Assembly: GCF_000695255.1 (NCBI RefSeq)
Contig: NZ_JMIB01000017.1
Span: 62,001-126,000 of the forward strand
Source of the DNA: Photobacterium galatheae
GTDB taxonomy: Bacteria > Pseudomonadota > Gammaproteobacteria > Enterobacterales > Vibrionaceae
Direction: 5' to 3'
DNA: 64,000 nt
Shown here: positions 58,190 through 64,000 of the stretch, one piece after another
How positions within the stretch are numbered: position 1 is the stretch's first letter
Layout of the letters: each line of letters begins with the position of its first letter
Made by a program: the position numbers and the translations under genes
Notes under the pieces: model-generated
Seen by the model: only the letters and a program-made list of their open reading frames with translations
What the model was told of the DNA's origin: nothing
The model's database searches: none

Positions 58190-59497
58190 ATGACTCTGAC
58201 TCGCCAGCAACAGATTGAAGCCATTGAAAAGGACTGGGCTGAGAATCCACGTTGGAAAAACGTGAAGCGTACTTATACAGCGGAGGATGTGGTGAACCTG
58301 CGCGGCTCGGTCGTCCCGGCGAACACACTGGCGCAGCGTGGTGCAGACAAGCTGTGGGATTTGGTGAACGGCTCGGCGAAGAAAGGCTATGTTAACTGCC
58401 TTGGAGCGTTGACAGGGGGCCAGGCGGTCCAACAGGCGAAAGCTGGTATCGAAGCGATTTATCTGTCTGGCTGGCAGGTCGCGGCGGATAACAATACGGC
58501 GTCGTCGATGTATCCGGATCAATCTCTGTATCCGGTGGACTCTGTGCCTGCCGTTGTGAAGCGGATTAATAACTCTTTCCGACGCGCAGATCAGATCCAG
58601 TGGGCAAACGGCAAGAGTCCTGAAGAGGGTGGCATTGACTACTTCCTGCCAATTGTTGCCGACGCGGAAGCGGGTTTTGGGGGCGTGCTGAATGCTTATG
58701 AGCTGATGCGCAGCATGATTGATGCGGGCGCAGCCGGTGTTCACTTTGAAGACCAGCTGGCCTCGGTGAAAAAATGTGGTCACATGGGCGGTAAAGTGCT
58801 TGTTCCGACTCAGGAAGCGGTACAAAAACTGGTTGCGGCCCGACTGGCAGCGGACGTTGCGGGAACCACAACGCTGGTGATTGCCCGGACCGATGCGAAC
58901 GCAGCTGATCTGCTGACCTCTGATTGTGACCCATACGATGCCGATTTCATCACGGGTGATCGGACAGCAGAAGGTTTTTACCGTGTACGTGCCGGGATTG
59001 ATCAGGCGATTGCCCGCGGTCTGGCCTACGCTCCATATGCTGACCTGATTTGGTGTGAAACCGCAACACCTTGTCTGGAAGAAGCGCGTCAGTTTGCTGA
59101 AGCAATTCATGCGAAATATCCGGATCAGCTACTGGCTTACAACTGCTCGCCTTCTTTCAACTGGGAAAAGAATCTGGATGCTGAGACCATTGCCAAGTTC
59201 CAGCAGGAACTGTCGGACATGGGCTATAAGTACCAGTTCATTACACTGGCGGGTATCCACAACATGTGGTTCAACATGTTTGAACTGGCCCACGCTTACG
59301 CGCAGGGCGAGGGGATGCGTCATTATGTCGAGAAAGTTCAGCGTCCTGAATTTGCTGCGGCCGAGAAGGGTTATACCTTTGTGGCTCACCAGCAGGAAGT
59401 GGGAACCGGCTATTTTGACAAGATGACCAACGTGATTCAGGGCGGAAACTCTTCGGTGACCGCACTGACCGGCTCGACCGAGGAAGATCAGTTCTGA
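58190..59497 (+). CDS. aceA: Isocitrate lyase
   Basis: The 435-aa enzyme splits isocitrate to glyoxylate and succinate. The active-site loop [19 protein letters not shown] (Cys about 195), [23 protein letters not shown] and YNCSPSFNW are all present. Length equals the enterobacterial enzyme. The start is preceded by GAGGGATTT. It works with AceB to allow growth on acetate or fatty acids. Confidence 0.98.
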   Translation: MTLTRQQQIEAIEKDWAENPRWKNVKRTYTAEDVVNLRGSVVPANTLAQRGADKLWDLVNGSAKKGYVNCLGALTGGQAVQQAKAGIEAIYLSGWQVAADNNTASSMYPDQSLYPVDSVPAVVKRINNSFRRADQIQWANGKSPEEGGIDYFLPIVADAEAGFGGVLNAYELMRSMIDAGAAGVHFEDQLASVKKCGHMGGKVLVPTQEAVQKLVAARLAADVAGTTTLVIARTDANAADLLTSDCDPYDADFITGDRTAEGFYRVRAGIDQAIARGLAYAPYADLIWCETATPCLEEARQFAEAIHAKYPDQLLAYNCSPSFNWEKNLDAETIAKFQQELSDMGYKYQFITLAGIHNMWFNMFELAHAYAQGEGMRHYVEKVQRPEFAAAEKGYTFVAHQQEVGTGYFDKMTNVIQGGNSSVTALTGSTEEDQF

Positions 59498-59663
59498 GTC
59501 CAGTTCTGAGCAGACTGATCGGATTGACCGAGCAATCTATCCTAGTTAGTCCATTTCGCAGCGGTTGCCTGCAAAGGTATTGCGATTCGCGTTATCTTCA
59601 CATCGGGGCTGGTCACGCAGCCCCGGCAAGGTAGCCTTTTAACTTTGAATTTGTTATCGCCTT

Positions 59664-59690
59664 GGGAGCCTCTGGCTCCCCTTTTTCTTT
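59664..59690 (+). terminator. aceBA terminator
   Basis: GGGAGCC-TCT-GGCTCCC followed by CTTTTTCTTTC. Confidence 0.85.
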
Positions 59691-59723
59691 CAAGGCAAGC
59701 GATGTCAGCATTGTTCTCTCTTC

Positions 59724-60344
59724 TTACACCTGAGTGTGTCCCTGCTGGATGAGTGAATCCCGGCTTTCCAGCCAATAGGCTTTCGATGCTTGCATCAGTC
59801 GCGGATAGAGAATGAAGAAACTCTGTTCCAGTGCCTGATAATGTGCGGCCAGAAAGGGCGGACATTCTGTCAAGGCATGCAGTTTTGGCCGTCTGATGGC
59901 CATTCGTGCCAGCGCATGGTGGATGGCCGATTCCTGCTGATATTGCAACAACCATTCCTGTGTCCACATGCGACGGGTCATCTGTTGATAGGTCTCCGGC
60001 TCGGGTTCCTGAAATTGCTCGATCTCATGCCGGGCCTGTTGAACAAACTGTGCCAAGGGTAAGTCGTGAAAGGCCGTCCAGTGGCGGGCCAGATAATGAT
60101 CCCAAATCATATCCAGTGCAATGCCGCTGACCCGCCGAATCGTGGGCGGAAATTGTTGCCGCCAGGCTCTGATTTCGGGCTGACTGTCGATGTAGCTGTC
60201 AACAAAGCGATGCAGTTTGATCCCCGCAGCAACATCTGGTGTATAGAAACGGTAAGGATCCCCCCGAACAAAGTCGGCCAGAAGATTTCCTGTGAGATTG
60301 CTTTGGCAGTGGTCTGCCAGGTGGAGGTGTGCAAGAAAATTCAT
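59724..60344 (-). CDS. acpH: ACP phosphodiesterase AcpH
   Basis: The 206-aa protein begins MNFLAHLHLADHCQSNLTGNLLADFVRG and has GIKLHRFVDSYIDS, GIALDMIWDHYLARHW and an EL-rich C-terminus, as in AcpH of the HD-like superfamily. It removes the phosphopantetheine group from holo-acyl carrier protein. ATG 60344 is the homologous start, but no Shine-Dalgarno is visible: a hexanucleotide repeat fills that place. The frame stays open upstream through the repeat (Thr/Asn repeats) to ATG 60512, so a longer N-terminus cannot be excluded. Confidence 0.9.
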   Translation of the reverse strand: MNFLAHLHLADHCQSNLTGNLLADFVRGDPYRFYTPDVAAGIKLHRFVDSYIDSQPEIRAWRQQFPPTIRRVSGIALDMIWDHYLARHWTAFHDLPLAQFVQQARHEIEQFQEPEPETYQQMTRRMWTQEWLLQYQQESAIHHALARMAIRRPKLHALTECPPFLAAHYQALEQSFFILYPRLMQASKAYWLESRDSLIQQGHTQV

Positions 60345-60392
60345 CGTGTTCGTGTTCGTGTTCGTGGTCGTGTTCGTGGTCGTGTTCGTGGT
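60345..60392. repeat. Hexanucleotide microsatellite abutting the acpH start codon
   Basis: Eight consecutive 6-bp units of CGTGTT or CGTGGT (plus-strand reading) cover 60345-60392. The last six alternate as GGT/GTT. The array touches the acpH ATG and occupies the ribosome-binding region. Its length is a multiple of three, so copy changes would not shift frame. Confidence 0.9.
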
Positions 60393-60784
60393 CGAGGGAA
60401 CGCTCAATAAAACTGTAACAGCTCTACACGAAATTGGGCAGTCCGGATCATCAGTCAGGAATTCGTGAGCCTTGGAATAGGAGGTTGCACAAAAATGCGG
60501 CATTGCGTCCAACTTTCTGACAGGGTGACTCGTTCCGAAGAATGAAGTGAGCTTTGTCGGTCTGTGTCACATTGTGGTTGGTATTTTTTTATACACTGTG
60601 ATGAGGGCTTGTTGATCTTTCGTGGTTCATTTTTGCCTGAGCGCAACGCGTTTTTGTCCTAGTGCAGACGCAGCGCGAAGAAACAAACCGTTGCGTGGTG
60701 CTGAGTCAGCGTGAGCAAAAATCGCGAGAGGCCCGCAACCTCTGGGCGTCGCGGACCAAATCTCTTTCGGCATGGCAGTTTAGA
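60393..60784. other. 392-bp divergent intergenic region acpH / protease 1
   Basis: It should hold both promoters. An AT-rich TTTTTTTATACACTG (about 60585-60600) is a possible -10 area for the protease. I see no RNA gene or terminator. Confidence 0.35.
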
Positions 60785-61903
60785 ATGATGAAACGAACGA
60801 TATCAAAATGGGTAGTCGCCGGAGTTGTAGGGATGTGCTCTGCGGTCAGCAGTCCGGTTTTTTCAGCGCAAAATTCTGCGCAGGAATCGCAGGCGCCTGT
60901 TGCAAGAGTGATTGGTGGAACCACAACCTATGCGGGAGAGCTTCCCTGGCAGGCACTGATTTATATTGATTACGGGAATGACGGCAACGAAGTCTATCAG
61001 TGTGGGGGCGTGATCATTGACAGGAACACCGTGCTGACTGCTGCACACTGTATGCAACATAACAATGTGGCGGCAAAGACGTACGAAATTATGGTTTGGG
61101 GCGGCATTACGTCTACGACCAGTGCAACGTTGGGGAACGCGCACACTGTGGTCAGTGTGACGGTCCATCCAGACTATGATGCGACGACGTTTACCAACGA
61201 TATTGCGCTGCTGCGTCTGATGACAAGTTTTTCGAGTTCAGTCCAGCCGATTCAGATTGCAACCCTCGGTGAGCAGAGTCAGGCTGATTTAGCCTTTGAG
61301 AATACGTATGTGCATGGTGGCGAAAATCCGGAAAATTTACTGGTTTCCGGCTGGGGGCGGACCTCAACAGATCCGAAAGCCACCGTTTCCCATGAGTTAA
61401 TGCATACCTTGCTTTCCGGGGTACCTGACGACTACTGCAACAGTGTCTGGAGTAATATTAATTCAACGAATCTGGATCGGTTTGTGTGTGCTATCTCTCC
61501 TTTTCCTCAGGTTGATCGGGATAGTTGTCAGGGGGATTCTGGCGGGCCGCTCGTCTGGCAGAATCCTCAGGTCAGTGCTGATTCGGATTTTGGACTGCGA
61601 CTGGTGGGGCTGGTGAGTTTCGGTGCCCAGTGTGCATCAGATGTCCCTTCAGTGTATACGGAGGTGGCTCACTACAGAACCTGGATTAGCTCGGTTGTCG
61701 GCAATCGTTTTAATTTCGATCCTGAGCCGGTTTTTACGAGTGACCCTTTTCTCAATGCAGAACGTCTTGGTAAAAATACATCCTCTTCTGATGGGGTGGG
61801 GGATGCCAGCGGTGGCTCGGGTGGAGGGAGCCTGACACTGGGGGGGATTCTGGGATTGTTCGGGGTGTTCCTCTGGCGAATCCGTGAAAAATCAATCAGA
61901 TAA
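60785..61903 (+). CDS. Secreted trypsin-like serine protease with GlyGly-CTERM-like tail (copy 1)
   Basis: The 372-aa protein has a signal peptide (RTISKWVVAGVVGMCSAVSSPVFSA) and a short propeptide cut before VIGGTTTYAGELPWQ. The S1 triad lies in LTAAHCM (His), TNDIALLRL (Asp) and DSCQGDSGGPLVW (Ser). The C-terminus SGGSGGGSLTLGGILGLFGVFLWRIREK is a GlyGly-CTERM-like tail: Gly/Ser run, hydrophobic helix, basic end. In Vibrio such proteases (VesA/VesB class) leave by type II secretion and are processed by rhombosortase. The start, ATG 60785 or 60788, lacks a strong ribosome site; an earlier in-frame start at 60662 adds non-homologous residues. Confidence 0.88.
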   Translation: MMKRTISKWVVAGVVGMCSAVSSPVFSAQNSAQESQAPVARVIGGTTTYAGELPWQALIYIDYGNDGNEVYQCGGVIIDRNTVLTAAHCMQHNNVAAKTYEIMVWGGITSTTSATLGNAHTVVSVTVHPDYDATTFTNDIALLRLMTSFSSSVQPIQIATLGEQSQADLAFENTYVHGGENPENLLVSGWGRTSTDPKATVSHELMHTLLSGVPDDYCNSVWSNINSTNLDRFVCAISPFPQVDRDSCQGDSGGPLVWQNPQVSADSDFGLRLVGLVSFGAQCASDVPSVYTEVAHYRTWISSVVGNRFNFDPEPVFTSDPFLNAERLGKNTSSSDGVGDASGGSGGGSLTLGGILGLFGVFLWRIREKSIR

Positions 61904-62117
61904 GTCTGCTTTTGATGATGGCTGGCGCTGAAGGAGTACACTGTACTCATTGCCTTCAAGTTGTCTGATGATGGCTCACTGAGCTTTACCGCCTTGTGGC
62001 TTTGGCGGTGATGTACAGGGCTTCGCAAATTTAACCCGGATTATCAGTTATGCAACAATTGCTGAAAATCGCAGGGTTTTATAATTAAGCCACTGTCTTT
62101 GAAGAGGGGATGCAGTG

Positions 62118-63236
62118 ATGAAGGCCCCTGTCGCTATCTGTCTGTTTTATCTCTGTAGTTTCTTGTCGTTCACTTCTTTGCCTGCACATGCGCAGGCTGA
62201 ATCGAGTACACAGGATGAACAGGCGCCTCAAGCAACAGCAAGAATAATTGGCGGTATTTTCACGCAAGCAGGGGAGTTGCCCTGGCAGGCTTTTGTGAGA
62301 ATCGATTTTTCCGAAAATGGCACGGAGGCATACCAGTGCGGCGGTGTCGTCATTGATCAGGAAACCGTGCTGACGGCGGCACATTGCATGGTGAATGCTG
62401 GCCGGATGGCGACTCCCCAGCATGTTCGGGTGTGGGCTGGGATTACTTCCCTGGAAAATGCAAGCAACCAGAACATGACACCGGTGAGTACCATTGTCGT
62501 CCATCCCAATTACAACAGCAGTAATTTTCACCATGACATCGCTATCATTCGTCTGGCGATGAGTTTACCTCCCAGGGCAATTCCGCTTCGAATTGCGTCG
62601 ATAGGCACGCAGCAGCGGGCCGATACGGAGTTTGCCAACACCTGGGTTGTGAACGGGGCGCGGCCTGCTAATTTACTGGTCAGTGGCTGGGGCAGTGTTG
62701 TCCCCGGAAATGACCGCGGTGTCATCCTTCTCAAGCAAACCTTGTTGTCTGGCGTGCCAGACCGAAGTTGTGATGCGTTGTGGGGGAGTACAGTTTATCC
62801 GCAGGTGTACAGCTTGTTTGTTTGCGCTGGCCCACCGACACCGGAACTCTACCGGGATAGTTGCTTTGGGGACTCCGGTGGCCCGCTGGTCTGGCGGGAT
62901 CCACAGGCGAGCAGTGATCCGGATTTTGGTCTTCGTTTAGTGGGACTGGTCAGCTTTGGCGAAGGATGTGCGGGCAATCTGCCCGGGGTTTATACGCAGG
63001 TTTCCACTTACCTGAGCTGGATCGATTCTGTGCTCGGAAGTGGTTTCAACCCTACGCCGGCTTCCGTGTTTACGACGAATCCGTTTCTACAGGATTACAG
63101 TCGAGCGGGGCTGGAGGATTTTGGAACCCGAACGAACAATGGGAGTGACGGTGGTGGCAGCGTTTCACTGTTTGTTTTGTTTGCGTTGCTATGGCTGGTG
63201 TTCCGACGTTTTTCTGACGGAATACGCATGGATTGA
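62118..63236 (+). CDS. Secreted trypsin-like serine protease with GlyGly-CTERM-like tail (copy 2)
   Basis: This is a 372-aa paralogue of the preceding gene, of equal length: signal MKAPVAICLFYLCSFLSF, mature start IIGGIFTQAGELPWQ, triad in LTAAHCM, HHDIAIIRL and DSCFGDSGGPLVW, and tail DGGGSVSLFVLFALLWLVFRRF. The DPDFGLRLVGLVSFG block is almost identical to copy 1, while other parts have diverged, so the duplication is not recent. ATG 62118 with GAGGGG eight bases upstream is preferred to GTG 62115. It may be transcribed apart from copy 1, given the 214-bp gap. Confidence 0.88.
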   Translation: MKAPVAICLFYLCSFLSFTSLPAHAQAESSTQDEQAPQATARIIGGIFTQAGELPWQAFVRIDFSENGTEAYQCGGVVIDQETVLTAAHCMVNAGRMATPQHVRVWAGITSLENASNQNMTPVSTIVVHPNYNSSNFHHDIAIIRLAMSLPPRAIPLRIASIGTQQRADTEFANTWVVNGARPANLLVSGWGSVVPGNDRGVILLKQTLLSGVPDRSCDALWGSTVYPQVYSLFVCAGPPTPELYRDSCFGDSGGPLVWRDPQASSDPDFGLRLVGLVSFGEGCAGNLPGVYTQVSTYLSWIDSVLGSGFNPTPASVFTTNPFLQDYSRAGLEDFGTRTNNGSDGGGSVSLFVLFALLWLVFRRFSDGIRMD

Positions 63237-63349
63237 TTGGCGAGTTCTCGGCTAAGCCGGATAGAAATCATTTCATCCCATTTCAGCAGGCTTGATATTG
63301 CAGTGTGGCAGCCTATACTAGCTGCCTGCTGTAATTTAGGGCCTAAAAA

Positions 63350-64000
63350 ATGCAAGTTTCAGATTTTCACTTTGACCTTCCCGATGAATTGATTGCACGT
63401 TACCCGCAACCTGAGCGCTCTGCGAGCCGTCTGCTGCAACTGAACGGTAATAGCGGCGATGTGCAGCATCAATCGTTTAAAAATGTGTTGGATCTGGTAC
63501 AGCCTGGTGACTTGCTGGTCTTTAACAATACCCGTGTGATTCCTGCCCGTATGTTTGGTCGTAAAGCCAGCGGCGGAAAGCTGGAAGTGCTGGTCGAGCG
63601 ACTGCTGGATGACAAAAGTATTCTGGCCCATGTTCGTGCATCGAAAGCACCAAAACCGGGAACACAGTTGCTGCTGGGTGAAAACGATGAGTTTGAGGCT
63701 GAAATGGTCGCCCGACACGATGCCTTGTTTGAAATTCGTTTCAACAGTGCACTGACGGTTCTGGAGATTCTGGAAACAGTCGGGCATATGCCGCTACCGC
63801 CTTATATTGATCGTCCGGATGAAGAGGCGGATAAAGAGCGCTATCAGACGGTTTACAATGCAAAACCGGGGGCAGTTGCTGCGCCAACAGCCGGGTTGCA
63901 CTTCGATGATCAGCTGCTGGCGGATATCAAAGCGAAAGGGGTTGAGTTTGCTTTCGTCACCCTGCATGTTGGTGCGGGAACCTTCCAGCCAGTTCGTGTT
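63350..64000 (+). CDS. queA: tRNA preQ1(34) S-adenosylmethionine ribosyltransferase-isomerase, 5' part
   Basis: The first 217 codons of Que[95 protein letters not shown] and [16 protein letters not shown]. It moves the ribosyl group of SAM to preQ1 in tRNA, forming epoxyqueuosine. The gene runs off the right edge and is probably followed by tgt, as usual. Confidence 0.96.
   Translation, partial: MQVSDFHFDLPDELIARYPQPERSASRLLQLNGNSGDVQHQSFKNVLDLVQPGDLLVFNNTRVIPARMFGRKASGGKLEVLVERLLDDKSILAHVRASKAPKPGTQLLLGENDEFEAEMVARHDALFEIRFNSALTVLEILETVGHMPLPPYIDRPDEEADKERYQTVYNAKPGAVAAPTAGLHFDDQLLADIKAKGVEFAFVTLHVGAGTFQPVRV

Noticed and set aside
57956-59110. 384-codon minus-strand frame opposite aceB and aceA
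   Set aside because: Antisense shadow of isocitrate lyase; no family features.
60345-60512. AcpH translated from ATG 60512 through the repeat
   Set aside because: The added 56 residues lack homology and composition typical of protein; kept only as a possibility in the acpH entry.

Overview
The window reads as a chromosomal segment of a member of the Vibrionaceae (Vibrio/Photobacterium/Grimontia-like). Three things in the sequence point there: the tmRNA tag peptide ANDENYALAA, the gene order ssrA-smpB-ratAB-bamE-recN-nadK-grpE-dnaK-dnaJ followed by minor type IV pilin genes, and the block phoB-phoR-pstS-ppx-ppk-(gcvR)-pstC-pstA-pstB-phoU with long-form PstC and PstA. The species cannot be fixed from sequence reading alone.

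Region 1 (1-13.9 kb) is the right end of a genomic island inserted at the 3' end of ssrA. From the ssrA side it holds a P4-type tyrosine integrase (minus strand), a two-gene operon (an AAA/SMC-like ATPase plus an unrecognised 299-aa protein), a complete type I restriction-modification operon hsdR-hsdM-hsdS, a serine recombinase with a repeat cluster in front of it, and a second, unrelated hsdR that has lost its 5' part and runs off the left edge. The far attachment site is not in the window. The two-gene operon is the best candidate for an undescribed system.

Region 2 (13.9-26 kb) is core genome: tmRNA and SmpB (ribosome rescue), RatA/RatB, BamE, RecN behind two LexA boxes, NadK, the GrpE/DnaK/DnaJ chaperones with recognisable sigma-32 promoters, then PilE and the overlapping minor pilin operon fimT-pilW-pilX-pilV.

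Region 3 (26-39 kb) is mixed core genome: a DUF2218 protein behind a Fur-like box, a SorC-type regulator, MepA, a YfhL-type ferredoxin, a small membrane-anchored protein, TrhP, QmcA/NfeD, RdgC and SbcD/SbcC.

Region 4 (39-53.2 kb) is a phosphate and polyphosphate locus: PhoB/PhoR, a PstS-like protein, Ppx/Ppk1, a GcvR-like ACT protein, PstC/PstA/PstB/PhoU and a PPK2-family kinase.

Region 5 (53.2-64 kb) carries CutC, a 2-Cys peroxiredoxin divergent from OxyR, the glyoxylate bypass genes aceB and aceA, AcpH with a hexanucleotide repeat directly in front of its start codon, two tandem trypsin-like proteases with GlyGly-CTERM-like tails, and the 5' part of queA.

All family assignments come from reading the translated sequence; no database search was run.
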